Source: Pseudomonadota bacterium
GTDB taxonomy: Bacteria > Pseudomonadota > Gammaproteobacteria > Ga0077536
Length of the DNA: 33,097 bases
Direction of reading: 5' to 3'
Assembly: GCA_029977665.1 (NCBI GenBank)
Contig: JAPOKK010000011.1
Location: forward strand, 1-33,097
Part shown: piece by piece, positions 18,718 to 28,824 of the stretch
Position numbering within the stretch: position 1 is the stretch's first letter
Layout: each line of letters begins with the position of its first letter
Position numbers and translations under genes: made by a program
The notes under the pieces: model-generated
What the model was told of the DNA's origin: nothing
What the model saw: the letters and a program-made list of their open reading frames with translations, nothing else
The model's database searches: none

Positions 18718-19154
18718 ACACCTCTACCGCAACTACCGTCGACAACGGCCCCACCAGCACGCCGCTGCGCGGCAAACGCATACTCGTTGCCAAGCCCGGG
18801 CTCGACGGCCACGACATCGGCGCCAAGGTCGTCGCCCTGGCGCTGCGCAACGCCGGCGCCGAGGTCATCTACACCGGCCTGCGCAAGAGCCCGCAGCAGA
18901 TCGCACGCGTCGCCGTCGACGAAGGCGTCGACGCGGTCGGGCTGTCGATCCTCTCCGGCAGCCACCTCGAGCTCGTGCGCCAGGTCGTCGAATGCCTGGG
19001 CGCGGAGGATGCCGCCGACATCGCCGTGTTCGTCGGCGGCACGGTGCCGCACGAGGACCATGCGGATCTCGAAGCACTCGGCGTGCGCGGCATCTATACC
19101 AGCGACCAGCCGCTGGCCGAGGTCATCGCGGCACTCGCCGCGGCGCTCGCCTGA
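18714..19154 (+). CDS. B12-dependent acyl-CoA mutase, small (cobalamin-binding) subunit
   Basis: KPGLDGHDIGAKVVALALRNAGAEVIYTGL (DxHxxG), GLSILSGSH, FVGGTVP; ATGA overlap with the large-subunit gene. Confidence 0.92.
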   Translation: MNTSTATTVDNGPTSTPLRGKRILVAKPGLDGHDIGAKVVALALRNAGAEVIYTGLRKSPQQIARVAVDEGVDAVGLSILSGSHLELVRQVVECLGAEDAADIAVFVGGTVPHEDHADLEALGVRGIYTSDQPLAEVIAALAAALA

Positions 19155-19161
19155 GGTACGC

Positions 19162-20055
19162 GTGAGCGAGACCCTGACGCGCCGCGAACTCGGCCGCCGG
19201 CTGAGCCGGCTTGCCGACGCCAGCGTCGCCGAAGTGCTGGCGCTGGCCCCGGCCGCGCCCTCGAAAGTACCGCGCATCGGCCTCACCGGGGCGCCGGGCG
19301 TCGGCAAGAGCAGCCTCGCCGGCCGGCTCGGCCTGCTGCGCGCGCAGGCGCGCCGCATCGGCATGCTCGCGGTCGATCCGTCCAGCCCGCTGACCGGCGG
19401 CGCCATTCTCGGCGACCGCATCCGGCTCGACGAACTGGCCGGCGCCGAGAACCTCTACCTGCGCTCGATCGCCTCGCGCTCGAGCAGCGACGGGCTGGCC
19501 GAGAACCTGCCTGAGCTGCTCGAAACCCTGGCCGCCGCGGGCTTCGACGAACTCGTGCTCGAAACCGTCGGCGTCGGCCAGGCCGAGCATGCCGTGCGCA
19601 GCCAGGTCGATACCCTCGCGCTGGTATTGATGCCGGGCTCGGGCGACACCGTGCAGGCCATGAAGGCCGGCATGATGGAGCTCGCCGACCTCTACGTCAT
19701 CAACAAATGCGAGCTGCCCGGGGCGCAGCAGCTCGCGGCCGAGATTCAGCGCGTGCAGTCGCTGGTCGGCACGCACGGCGGCTGGGCGGCGCCGGTGGTG
19801 CTGACCTCGATTCACGATGCCGACACGATCGCCGAGCTGTCGGCAGCCATCGATGCACACCAGGCCTGGCTTGCCGACTCGGGCAACCGCGAAGCGGTGC
19901 TCGAGCAACGCGCGCGCTACCGGCTGCGCCTGTTGCTCGAACGACGCCTCGGCGAAGTACTCGGTACGTTATCGCCGCAGGCGCTGGACGGGCCGCTGGC
20001 CGAACAGTTCGCCACCGTTGCCGCCGCGCTGCCGCTCGACGACGGGACACCCTGA
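19162..20055 (+). CDS. MeaB/ArgK-type G-protein chaperone of the mutase
   Basis: GLTGAPGVGKSSLAGRL Walker A, VDPSSPLTGGAILGDRIRL, ETVGVGQAE, MKAGMMELADLYVINK. GTG start after RBS-like GAGG. Confidence 0.93.
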   Translation: MSETLTRRELGRRLSRLADASVAEVLALAPAAPSKVPRIGLTGAPGVGKSSLAGRLGLLRAQARRIGMLAVDPSSPLTGGAILGDRIRLDELAGAENLYLRSIASRSSSDGLAENLPELLETLAAAGFDELVLETVGVGQAEHAVRSQVDTLALVLMPGSGDTVQAMKAGMMELADLYVINKCELPGAQQLAAEIQRVQSLVGTHGGWAAPVVLTSIHDADTIAELSAAIDAHQAWLADSGNREAVLEQRARYRLRLLLERRLGEVLGTLSPQALDGPLAEQFATVAAALPLDDGTP

Positions 20056-20189
20056 GCGCAACGCGGCCACGGCCGGAACCCGCTGACGCTCCCGATGGTC
20101 GTAGAATCGTGCTCGCAGACACCCGGGAAGTCGCCGCGCCCGCCTCGTCGCGCAGCCACCGCCCGCCAACATGACAACAGGGGAAAGAC

Positions 20190-20660
20190 ATGACCAGTAT
20201 CAAGCACGTGCTCGTCGCCACCGACGGCTCGGAGGGTTCGCGCAAAGCGGCCGGCGTCGCCGGCGAGTTGGCACGCGCGCTCGGCGCCCGGGTGAGCGTG
20301 CTCCTGGTGCAGAGCGAGGAGATCCTCATGCCCCACGCGTGGGGTTCGGGCGAATACCCGGCGGCCGCGCCCTGGGGCTCGATGTCGATCGACGAAGTCC
20401 GCGCCTCGCTCGAGAAGCGCGTGGAAGAGAAGGAACTGCCGGAGACCGCGGCGGCGCTCGGCGAACTGGCCAGCGCGCCGACGCTGGTGCAGCGCTGGGG
20501 ACACGCGGCGGAAGAGATCTGCGGCTATGCGGAGCGCGAGGCAGTCGACCTGATCGTCATCGGTTCGCACGGCCGCTCGGGGATCAAGCGCGTCCTGCTC
20601 GGCAGCGTCAGCAACGCGGTCGCCAACCACGCCCCCTGCCCGGTGACGATCGTACGCTGA
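20190..20660 (+). CDS. Universal stress protein (UspA family)
   Basis: HVLVATDGSEGSRKAA, IVIGSHGRSGIKRVLLGSVSNAVANHAPCPVTIVR. Confidence 0.93.
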   Translation: MTSIKHVLVATDGSEGSRKAAGVAGELARALGARVSVLLVQSEEILMPHAWGSGEYPAAAPWGSMSIDEVRASLEKRVEEKELPETAAALGELASAPTLVQRWGHAAEEICGYAEREAVDLIVIGSHGRSGIKRVLLGSVSNAVANHAPCPVTIVR

Positions 20661-20715
20661 GCGCGGCACCCCGCCCGCGCCGCGGCGGCTGACGCCCGAG
20701 CAAGAACGTCGGCGC

Positions 20716-21882
20716 GTGTCCCGCTTCATGCTGCCCGATACCGCACAACGCCAGCTCGTCGACGCGACGCGTGAGTTCGTGCAACGCGAGATCACGCCGC
20801 ACGTCGGCGCGTGGGAACGCGCCGGCGAGGGCGTCCCGGAGACGCTGCTCTCACGGCTCGGTGAACTCGGCTATTTCGGCCTGCTGGTGCCGCACGAACT
20901 CGGTGGCAGCGATCTCGACATGCGTACCTACGCCCGCGTCACCGAGGAACTCGCTGCCGGTGACTGCGGCTTGACCAACCTCGTCAACGTCAGCAATTCG
21001 CCGGTATGCGCGGCATTGCGCGACCACGGCAGCGCGGCCCAGCACGCGCGCTGGCTCGTGCCGCTCGCCGCCGGCAGGCTGCGCGCCTGCTTCATGCTGA
21101 CCGAGGCCGCGGCCGGCTCCGACGCCGCGGCGATCACGACCCGCGCGCGGCGCAGCGCGAACGGCTGGCGCATCGACGGCGTGAAGCGCTTCGTCACCGC
21201 GGGCAAGAGCGCGCATCTCGCGCTGGTCGTCGCGGTCACCGAACCGCAGGCCGGCAAGCGCGGGATCTCCACGTTCCTGGTGCCGACCGACACGCCCGGC
21301 TACCGCGTGCTGCGCGTCGAGGACAAGCTCGGCCATCGCAACTGCGATACCTGCGAGGTCGCGCTCGACGGTATCGAGCTCGGCGACGAGCACCTGCTCG
21401 GCGCGCCCGGCGACGGCTATCGTATTGCGCTCGCCTATCTCAATGGCGGCCGTATCGGCGTCGCGGCCCAGGCCATCGGCGTCGCCCGCGCGGCACTCGA
21501 ACACGCCATGGCCTACGCGCGCGAACGCGAGACCTTCGGTCGCGCCATCGTCGAACACCAGGCCGTCGGCTTTCGCCTCGCGCGCATGGCGACGCGGCTT
21601 GCCGCGGCGCGCGCGCTGACCCTCGATGCGGCCGCGCGCGCCGATGCCGGCGAAGATGCCGCTGTCGCGGCCTCGATGGCCAAGGCCGAGGCCAGCAGCA
21701 TGGCCGAGGCCGTGACCTCGGCCGCGCTGCAGGTACACGGCGGCCAGGGCTACCTGCGCGACTGCCCGGTCGAGAAGCTCTACCGCGACGCGCGCGTGCT
21801 CAGCATCTACGAGGGCACCAACGACATACAGCAGCTCGTCATCGCGCGCGCGATCGCCGCCGGCTGGTCGCCGCGCCCCTGA
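20716..21882 (+). CDS. Acyl-CoA dehydrogenase
   Basis: ACFMLTEAAAGSDAAAI, LQVHGGQGYLRDCPVEKLYRDARVLSIYEGTNDIQQLVIAR. GTG start at 20716. Confidence 0.93.
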   Translation: MSRFMLPDTAQRQLVDATREFVQREITPHVGAWERAGEGVPETLLSRLGELGYFGLLVPHELGGSDLDMRTYARVTEELAAGDCGLTNLVNVSNSPVCAALRDHGSAAQHARWLVPLAAGRLRACFMLTEAAAGSDAAAITTRARRSANGWRIDGVKRFVTAGKSAHLALVVAVTEPQAGKRGISTFLVPTDTPGYRVLRVEDKLGHRNCDTCEVALDGIELGDEHLLGAPGDGYRIALAYLNGGRIGVAAQAIGVARAALEHAMAYARERETFGRAIVEHQAVGFRLARMATRLAAARALTLDAAARADAGEDAAVAASMAKAEASSMAEAVTSAALQVHGGQGYLRDCPVEKLYRDARVLSIYEGTNDIQQLVIARAIAAGWSPRP

Positions 21883-22019
21883 CGCGACCGTGGCGCGAGC
21901 CCCCGCACCGGCAGGGTACGCTCGCCGGCGCAAGCAGTTACCATGACGCCAACGGCCCGCCCCGCCCGCCGCGCGTCCCGCGCCCCGGGTCCAGCCCGCG
22001 GCCGCTGGAGGAGGATCCC

Positions 22020-22967
22020 ATGAAAGAGCTGAACTGCCTGCACCACATCACGCTGTGCACGGGCGACGCCCAGGAGGATTACGACTTTCACACCCGCACG
22101 CTCGGTATGCGCAGCGTCAAGAAGACGCTGCTCTACGACGGCAAGGTACCCATCTACCACTTCTACTACGCCAACGCCGACGGCGCGCCGAGCGCCATCG
22201 TGACCAGCTTCCCGATGCGGCACACCGGCCGTATGGGGCGGCGGGGCGGCAACCAGATCAAGACCCTGATGCTCGCCGTGCCGCGCGGCGCGGCATCCTA
22301 CTGGCTCGAACGCCTGGCCGCGCACGGCATCGCCGCGACGCTGACCGAGCGCCTGGGTGAACGGCGCATCGCTTTCACCCACCCCTGTGGCATCCCCTAC
22401 GAGCTGGTTGAAGTCGATGACGATCCGCGGCGCGGCTGGGACCAGGCCGGCGTCCCGCTGGACGCCGCGATCCATGGCCTGCACGGTATCGAGGTGACCG
22501 TGCGCGATGCCGATGTCATGGACGACTTCGTCCGCGAAGCCTGGAGCTGCGAGCGTGGCGTAGACGAAGGCGCGACGGTGCGCTACGCGATGGGCGCGGG
22601 CGCCAGCGGCAGCCTCATCGACGTCACCGCCGAACCCGACCTGCACCAGGGCACCTGGACCTTCGCCGAGGGCACCGTCCATCACTGCGCGTTCGACATC
22701 GCCAACCTCGACCTGCAGCGGGAGTACAAGGCCTACGTGGAAGGGCTCGGCTACACCGACGTGTCCGACGTCAAGGATCGCGGCTACTTCGACTCCATCT
22801 ACGTGCGCACACCGGGCGGCGCCCTGTTTGAAGCGACGGTGAGCAAGCCGGCCGGCTGGGCGGTCGACGAGGACCCGGCGCACATCGGCGAGGAGCTGAT
22901 GATCTCCCCGCAGTTCGAGCAGGACCGCGAGGAAATCCTCGAGATCATCGGCCGCGTGGCGTACTGA
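22020..22967 (+). CDS. VOC superfamily protein, extradiol/ring-cleaving dioxygenase-like (glyoxalase fold)
   Basis: Two-module VOC sequence; LHHITLCTGDAQEDYDFHTRTLGM, TVHHCAFDI, LFEATV (candidate His/His/Glu metal ligands). Confidence 0.8.
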   Translation: MKELNCLHHITLCTGDAQEDYDFHTRTLGMRSVKKTLLYDGKVPIYHFYYANADGAPSAIVTSFPMRHTGRMGRRGGNQIKTLMLAVPRGAASYWLERLAAHGIAATLTERLGERRIAFTHPCGIPYELVEVDDDPRRGWDQAGVPLDAAIHGLHGIEVTVRDADVMDDFVREAWSCERGVDEGATVRYAMGAGASGSLIDVTAEPDLHQGTWTFAEGTVHHCAFDIANLDLQREYKAYVEGLGYTDVSDVKDRGYFDSIYVRTPGGALFEATVSKPAGWAVDEDPAHIGEELMISPQFEQDREEILEIIGRVAY

Positions 22968-22971
22968 GAAA

Positions 22972-23054
22972 TTCGGGGGACAGTTTACTTAATCGGACAC
23001 CCCGTTTCGGGCCGCACAGCAGGTCACCGCCAATTAAGTAAACTGTCCCCCGAA
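22972..23054. repeat. Long perfect inverted repeat (REP/BIME-like palindrome)
   Basis: TTCGGGGGACAGTTTACTTAAT (22972-22993) and exact reverse complement ATTAAGTAAACTGTCCCCCGAA (23033-23054), 39-nt spacer; outer AATTCGGGGG/CCCCCGAATT at 22970-22979 / 23059-23068. Confidence 0.92.
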
Positions 23055-24230
23055 GTCGCCCCCGAATTCGTCGGCGTGGCGCTCGACGTAGCGCAGCACG
23101 CGCGCGAGCGCCTCTTCGAGACGTGCCGTCGAATGCGCGTAGCACAGGCGGAAATGGGCATCGTTACCCGGGCCGAAGGTATAGCCGGGCGCGAGCCCGA
23201 CGTTCTCCTCGTCGAGCACGCCTTGTACGAACGCGAGGCTCGAACGCAGCCCGCGCACGCGGGGGAAGGCATAGAACGCGCCGGCCGGGTGGGGCAGGTC
23301 GATCAGCGGATGCCCGCCGAGCATCGCCACCACGCATTCGCGCCCGCGCCGATACTGCGCGCGCAGCGCGGCAACGTCGGCCTCACCCGCTTGCAGCGCA
23401 GCGACACCCGCGCGCTGGATGAAAGACGGCGCACTGGTGTTGAAGCATTCCGAGAGCACGGCCATCTGCTCCGCGTAGCGGGACGGCGTGACCATCCAAC
23501 CGAGACGCCAGCCGGTCATCGCGTATGCCTTCGAGAAACCGTTGACGACGATCAGCGGATCGTCGTCGCGCGCGATCTCGAGGAACGACGGCGCCGCCTC
23601 GGCGTCGAACACCGTGCGGTGATAGACCTCGTCGGCGATGATCACGAAGCCGTGCTCGCGGGCGAGCGCGAGCAATGCCACCTGCTCGTCGCGTGACATC
23701 ACCCAACCGGTCGGGTTGCACGGGCTGTTGACGAAAAGCGCACGCGTCTCGGGCCTGAGCGCGGCCCGCACGTCGTCCAGTTCGAGGCGCCAGCCATGCG
23801 CACCGCTGCGCTGGCGAACGGTGTCGAAATGCGCACCGGTGACGCGGAAAGCACGATCGATGTTCGGCCAGTGCGGGGTGACGATGAGACCGTGCAGACC
23901 GTCGCTCAGCGTCATCTGCGCTGCCATGGTGACGGCCAGCATCGACGAGCCCGGCACGGTCAGGCGCGCCGGCTCGAGGTCGATGCCGTAGAGGCCATCG
24001 AGATAGCGCTTGATTGCCTCGCGCAGCTCGGCGCGGCCACGCATGTGGCCGTAGAACGTATAGCCTTCGTCGAGCGCCTGCTTGGCGGCCTCGCGGATGA
24101 ACGCCGGCGTGACCTCGTCACCCTCGCCGAACCACAGCGGGATGACGTCCGGATCGCCGAGGCGCGTCATCGCGATGCGCGTAATGCCGTTCTGCTCGAG
24201 CGCCTCGATGTCATCGCGCAACATGCCCAT
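23034..24230 (-). CDS. Pyridoxal-phosphate aminotransferase (class I/II)
   Basis: VNSPCNPTGWVM, VIIADEVYHRTVFD, VVNGFSKAYAMTGWRLGW. Start taken at ATG 24230 (ORF extends to 24266). Confidence 0.9.
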   Translation of the reverse strand: MGMLRDDIEALEQNGITRIAMTRLGDPDVIPLWFGEGDEVTPAFIREAAKQALDEGYTFYGHMRGRAELREAIKRYLDGLYGIDLEPARLTVPGSSMLAVTMAAQMTLSDGLHGLIVTPHWPNIDRAFRVTGAHFDTVRQRSGAHGWRLELDDVRAALRPETRALFVNSPCNPTGWVMSRDEQVALLALAREHGFVIIADEVYHRTVFDAEAAPSFLEIARDDDPLIVVNGFSKAYAMTGWRLGWMVTPSRYAEQMAVLSECFNTSAPSFIQRAGVAALQAGEADVAALRAQYRRGRECVVAMLGGHPLIDLPHPAGAFYAFPRVRGLRSSLAFVQGVLDEENVGLAPGYTFGPGNDAHFRLCYAHSTARLEEALARVLRYVERHADEFGGDFGGQFT

Positions 24231-24375
24231 GATCGTGCCCCCCTTGGCAACTGGCGAGGCCGGCACGGTAACGGCTCACGCAGGCGCGCTCAAGCTGCCG
24301 GCGCGGGTCGTCGGGCGATCTCGGCAACGCACCGCCGCATGGCAGCAGCGTCCGCGCAGCGCGCCCCCGACGGAG

Positions 24376-24942
24376 TCAGGGATGCTCGAAGAGCTTGACC
24401 ACCTTGGCGACACCGCCGATGGTCCGTACCGCCTCCGTCGCGACGTTGCCCGATTCCGTATCGACCAGGCCCATGAGATACACCACGCCGTTCTCCGTCA
24501 CGACCTTGATATTGCTCTCGGGCAGGTCCTTGATGGTGAGCAGCTTGGCGCGCGCCTTGGTCGTGATCAGACCGTCGTTGGTTCGCGAGCTGAGCGGGCT
24601 CGGCGCATCGATCGCGATCTCGTTGAAGATGTGCCTGACCTTGGCCACGCGGCTGGTGTAGTCGGCCGCCTTCGCGCGCAGCTCGTTGGTGGGACATTCG
24701 CCGGTCAGCAGCACCTGCTGGTTGTAGCTCGTGACGTTGATGTGACACGCCTGCGCGAGCTCGGCATCGGCGGAGAAGAACTTGGCCGCCTTGCCCTCGA
24801 TCTGTTCGTCGTCGATGACCGTTCCGGTGGTGCGGCGATCACCACTCACGGCCGCGCCGGTGGCCGTCAGCGGCGCACAGCCGGCAAGTGCCTGCAGGCA
24901 GCACAGCAGGGCCAGTAGACGAACGACGGCGATCAGTTTCAT
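24376..24942 (-). CDS. BON-domain lipoprotein (DolP/OsmY-like)
   Basis: Lipobox LQALAGC; two BON-like repeats (NVTSYNQQVLLTGECPT..., NIKVVTENGVVYLMGLV). Confidence 0.85.
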   Translation of the reverse strand: MKLIAVVRLLALLCCLQALAGCAPLTATGAAVSGDRRTTGTVIDDEQIEGKAAKFFSADAELAQACHINVTSYNQQVLLTGECPTNELRAKAADYTSRVAKVRHIFNEIAIDAPSPLSSRTNDGLITTKARAKLLTIKDLPESNIKVVTENGVVYLMGLVDTESGNVATEAVRTIGGVAKVVKLFEHP

Positions 24943-25068
24943 GCTCACGATAGAAATTCTCCAGGCAGCCTCTGACGTGACCGGCGGCGCCTTGCGACAC
25001 AACCGGCGGCGCAATCTTCGCATGTCGTGCGGCATCGCGTCATGCCGTTCCTGTCAGCCGGCACCGGC

Positions 25069-25944
25069 TCACACCACGCGGTTCTCGATCCGGCCGAGCC
25101 CGCTGATGGTGACTTCGACGCGATCGCCACGGGCGAGAAATCGCGGCGGATCGAAACCGATACCGACCCCGGCGGGGGTGCCGGTCGCGATGACGTCGCC
25201 GGTCTCGAGCGTCATGCTCGCCGAGATCGCAGCGACGATGGCCGGCACATCGAAGATCAGGTCGCGCGTACTGGCCTGCTGGCGCAGCTCGCCGTTGACC
25301 CGGCATTCGAGCGTGAGGTTGCCGACATCGACCTCGTCGACCGTGGTCAACCAGGGCCCCATCGGGCAGAAGGTATCGATGGACTTGCCGAGGTGCCACT
25401 GGCGGTGCCTGGCCTGCAGGTCGCGCGCGGTCACGTCGTTGACGATGGTGCAGGCGAACACGTGCTGCCACGCCGACTCGGCGGGAATCGCGCGACCGGG
25501 ACGGCCGATGACGATACCGAGTTCGCCCTCGTAATCGACCTGCTGCGTCAGCTCCCAAGGCACGACGATGTCGGCATGGGCGCCGACGACGCTGCATGGC
25601 GCCTTGGTGAACACGATGGGTGCCTCGGGAATCGCATCTGCGGCGCCGCGTGCCGAGGCATCGAATCCGCTGCGGTTGAACTCGTGGGCGTGCTCACGGT
25701 AGTTCTTGCCGATGCACAGCACGTTCTTGCGCGGCCGCACGATAGGTGCCAGCCAGGTGACCGCGTCGAGCGGCATGGCCTGCCCGGCATCCTGCGGCGC
25801 GGCTCCGGCGAGCAATCGCTCGATCAGGTCGATGACGACATCAGGCGCGCCGTGGTCGACATCGAGCGGTGTGACGCTGCCAGCGTCGGGATCGACGCGT
25901 CCGACTAGCGTCGCGCCGCCGTAGACGTAACGGGCAATTTTCAT
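25069..25944 (-). CDS. Fumarylacetoacetate hydrolase family protein
   Basis: CIGKNYREHAHEF, VDYEGELGIVIGRPGRAI, TIVNDVTARDLQ, GDVIATGTPAGVGIG. Confidence 0.92.
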   Translation of the reverse strand: MKIARYVYGGATLVGRVDPDAGSVTPLDVDHGAPDVVIDLIERLLAGAAPQDAGQAMPLDAVTWLAPIVRPRKNVLCIGKNYREHAHEFNRSGFDASARGAADAIPEAPIVFTKAPCSVVGAHADIVVPWELTQQVDYEGELGIVIGRPGRAIPAESAWQHVFACTIVNDVTARDLQARHRQWHLGKSIDTFCPMGPWLTTVDEVDVGNLTLECRVNGELRQQASTRDLIFDVPAIVAAISASMTLETGDVIATGTPAGVGIGFDPPRFLARGDRVEVTISGLGRIENRVV

Positions 25945-25994
25945 GGTCGGCTTCCCCGGACAAGCGTAGTGCGCAGAGCCGCGCCGTGCAGCAC

Positions 25995-26477
25995 TCAGGC
26001 GCCCGCCGTCTCGCGTCGCAGGAAGAAACCCAGCGTCTTCATCGTCATCACGACGGCGTCCTCCTGGTTGAGCACCTCGATGCCCGAGTGCACCAGGCCG
26101 CGATCGGGCTTGGAGCGCGATACGCGCGCATCGAGGACCGTGATGCGTACGCGCAGCGTGTCGCCCGGTCGCACCGGCTTGATCCAGCGTACTTCATCGA
26201 CCCCCGGCGAGCCGAGGCTGGCGACGCTCGACACGAAGTGGTCGACCATCATGCGCATCATGATCGCGCAGGTATGCCAGCCACTGGTGATGAGGCCGCC
26301 GTAGGGCGAGCGCGCGGCGGCCTCGGCGTCGATGTGGAACGGCTGCGGGTCATAGCGACGCGCGAAATCGACGAGTTCGTCCTCGCCGACCAGGTAACGG
26401 CCGAACTCGTATACCGAGCCCGGCACGTAATCCTCGAACCAGCGCGCGTCGCGCGCGCTCGCGAACTCGTCGGCCAT
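25995..26477 (-). CDS. MaoC family hot-dog dehydratase
   Basis: FARRYDPQPFHIDAEAAARSPYGGLITSGWHT, PVRPGDTLRVRITV. Confidence 0.92.
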   Translation of the reverse strand: MADEFASARDARWFEDYVPGSVYEFGRYLVGEDELVDFARRYDPQPFHIDAEAAARSPYGGLITSGWHTCAIMMRMMVDHFVSSVASLGSPGVDEVRWIKPVRPGDTLRVRITVLDARVSRSKPDRGLVHSGIEVLNQEDAVVMTMKTLGFFLRRETAGA

Positions 26478-26496
26478 GCGCGCGCCTGCCGCGCGC

Positions 26497-27807
26497 TCAG
26501 CGCTTGACCAGCGGCACGTAGTCGCGCTGCGTGTAGCCGGTGTAGAGCTGGCGCGGACGCCCGATACGCTGGCTCGGGTCCTCGATCATCTCGTTCCACT
26601 GGGCGACCCAGCCGACCGTGCGCGCGAGCGCGAACAGGGCGGTGAACATGGTCGTCGGGAAACCCATCGCCTTGAGCGTGATACCCGAGTAGAAATCGAT
26701 GTTCGGGTAGAGCTTCTTCTCGATGAAGTACTCGTCGGACAGGGCAATCTTCTCGAGCTCCATCGCGACTTCGAGCAGCGGGTCGTCCTTGATACCCAGC
26801 TCGCTGAGCACTTCGTGGCAGGTCTGCTGCATGACCTTGGCGCGCGGATCGTAGTTCTTGTACACGCGGTGGCCGAAACCCATCAAGCGGAACGGGTCGT
26901 TCTTGTCCTTGGCCTTGTTGATGTACTCCGGGATGCGTTCGACCGAGCCGATCTCGGCGAGCATGTTGAGCGCCGCTTCGTTCGCCCCGCCGTGCGCCGG
27001 TCCCCACAGGCAGGCGATGCCGGCAGCAATGCAGGCGAACGGGTTGGCGCCCGAAGAACTCGCCAGGCGCACCGTCGAGGTCGAGGCGTTCTGCTCGTGG
27101 TCTGCATGCAGGATGAAGATGCGATCCATGGCGCGCGAGAGGGTCGGGCTGACCTGGTACTCGGCGGCAGGCACCGCGAAACACATCTTGAGGAAATTGG
27201 CCGTGTAGTCGAGCTCGTTCGACGGGTAGACGAAGGGCTGACCGATGGAGTACTTGAACGCCATCGCGGCGATGGTCGGCATCTTCGCGATCAGGCGGCG
27301 GCTCGCGACGAGGCGCTGCCACGGGTCGTTGATGTCGGTCGAATCATGGTAGAAGGCCGACAACGCGCCGACCACGCCGCACATGATCGCCATCGGGTGG
27401 GCATCGCGACGGAAACCCGAGAAGAAGTCGTGCAGCTGCTCATGCACCATCGTGTGATGGGTGATGGCGTGCTCGAACTCGTCGTAGTCGGCGCGATTCG
27501 GCAGCTCGCCGTTCCGCAGCAGGGAGGCCACCTCGACGAAATTGCTCTGCTCGGAAAGCTGGTCGATGGGATAGCCGCGGTAGAGCAGCACGCCCTGGTC
27601 TCCGTCGATGTAGGTGATCTTCGATTCGCAGCTCGCCGTCGAGGTGAAGCCGGGGTCGTAAGTGAAGTGACCGGTTTGCGCGTAGAGCTTGGAAATGTCG
27701 ATCACGCTCGGGCCAACGGTACCGGAACGGACGGGAAACTCGTTGGTCTCCGTGGCGACTTCCAGTTTGGCGACGCCGGGGGCCGCACTGTCAACGGGTT
27801 TGCTCAT
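26497..27807 (-). CDS. gltA: Citrate synthase (type II hexameric-like)
   Basis: [72 protein letters not shown]. Confidence 0.95.
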   Translation of the reverse strand: MSKPVDSAAPGVAKLEVATETNEFPVRSGTVGPSVIDISKLYAQTGHFTYDPGFTSTASCESKITYIDGDQGVLLYRGYPIDQLSEQSNFVEVASLLRNGELPNRADYDEFEHAITHHTMVHEQLHDFFSGFRRDAHPMAIMCGVVGALSAFYHDSTDINDPWQRLVASRRLIAKMPTIAAMAFKYSIGQPFVYPSNELDYTANFLKMCFAVPAAEYQVSPTLSRAMDRIFILHADHEQNASTSTVRLASSSGANPFACIAAGIACLWGPAHGGANEAALNMLAEIGSVERIPEYINKAKDKNDPFRLMGFGHRVYKNYDPRAKVMQQTCHEVLSELGIKDDPLLEVAMELEKIALSDEYFIEKKLYPNIDFYSGITLKAMGFPTTMFTALFALARTVGWVAQWNEMIEDPSQRIGRPRQLYTGYTQRDYVPLVKR

Positions 27808-28049
27808 AAATGAACGCCTCTCATCTGCTGCGTGTTCGTTCATGGTCGCGCGGCGCCGAATGAAACCGCCGTCGCAGCATGCGCCGGTGCGCAACTCATT
27901 GATTTCTTGGATTTAGCGGTCAGCCCTCGGCCGCCGCGCGAAGAATCTACACCAATTGGCACCGGAACCGTTAGGGCATGGGGGAAAAACGCCTCGTGCC
28001 GATACGCCGACTGCCCCGGATTGCACCACGACGGCGCAAACGCACCGCT

Positions 28050-28748
28050 TCACAGCAGCATCAGGCCCCCGAGCAGCGCCAGTAAGAGGTAGAGCAGCCG
28101 GGCGAAGCGCGCCTGCGGAATGCGCCGCGCGAGCCAGGCGCCGAGCAGGTTGCCCGCCACGAGCACCGGCAAGGCATAAGCGAGCAGCGCGAACACGCGC
28201 GGGGTCCACAGGCCGGACGCGGCGTGCACCGCGCAGATCGCGGCGGCCGCGAACAGGAAGTAGCCCGACAGCGACGCACGAAAGCGCGCCGGTGACCATT
28301 GCACCAGCGCGCCGTAGAGCACCAGCGGCGGCGCGTTGGTGTTGTAGGCTCCGCCGAGCACGCCGGCGACGAGGCCGAAGCCGTAGACCGCCGGACCGTC
28401 GCCGAGCCGGGGCAGGCGCGGGCGTGCCAGGCTCCACGCGGCGTATGCGAGCAACAGCACGCCGAGACCGGCGCGCATCCAGGCCGCCGGCGCGAGGTGA
28501 ATCAAGGCGACGCCGAGCGGGATGCCGGGCAGCGTGGCGAGCAGCAGCCGCGACGCCGCGCGCGCATCGATCGCACGCCAGTCACGCGCCAGCACCGCGA
28601 TGACGGTCAATAACGCGGCGAGACCGACCAGCGGCGTCGCCTGCGCGAAGCCGAGCACCGGCACCAGTAGGGGCATGGCGACCAGCGCCGTGCCGAAACC
28701 CAGGCTCGCATGGACCGTGCTCGCGGCGAACAACGCCGCGAGGGTCAC
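28050..28748 (-). CDS. TauE/SafE family membrane permease
   Basis: ASLGFGTALVAMPLLVPVLG, GLVAGVLGGAYNTNAPPLVLYG, multiple hydrophobic segments. Confidence 0.85.
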   Translation of the reverse strand: MTLAALFAASTVHASLGFGTALVAMPLLVPVLGFAQATPLVGLAALLTVIAVLARDWRAIDARAASRLLLATLPGIPLGVALIHLAPAAWMRAGLGVLLLAYAAWSLARPRLPRLGDGPAVYGFGLVAGVLGGAYNTNAPPLVLYGALVQWSPARFRASLSGYFLFAAAAICAVHAASGLWTPRVFALLAYALPVLVAGNLLGAWLARRIPQARFARLLYLLLALLGGLMLL

Positions 28749-28824
28749 GGCGAGCTGTGCACCCTCGGTGATGACCGGGCCCTTCGCGTGCGGCGCAGCG
28801 CGGACCGCGCGGCGCGACGTGCGC

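Noticed and set aside
21006-22019. Long N-terminal extension of the VOC ORF (653 aa)
   Set aside because: The extension is an alternate frame of the acyl-CoA dehydrogenase; the VOC domain begins at ATG 22020 after GGAGGA.
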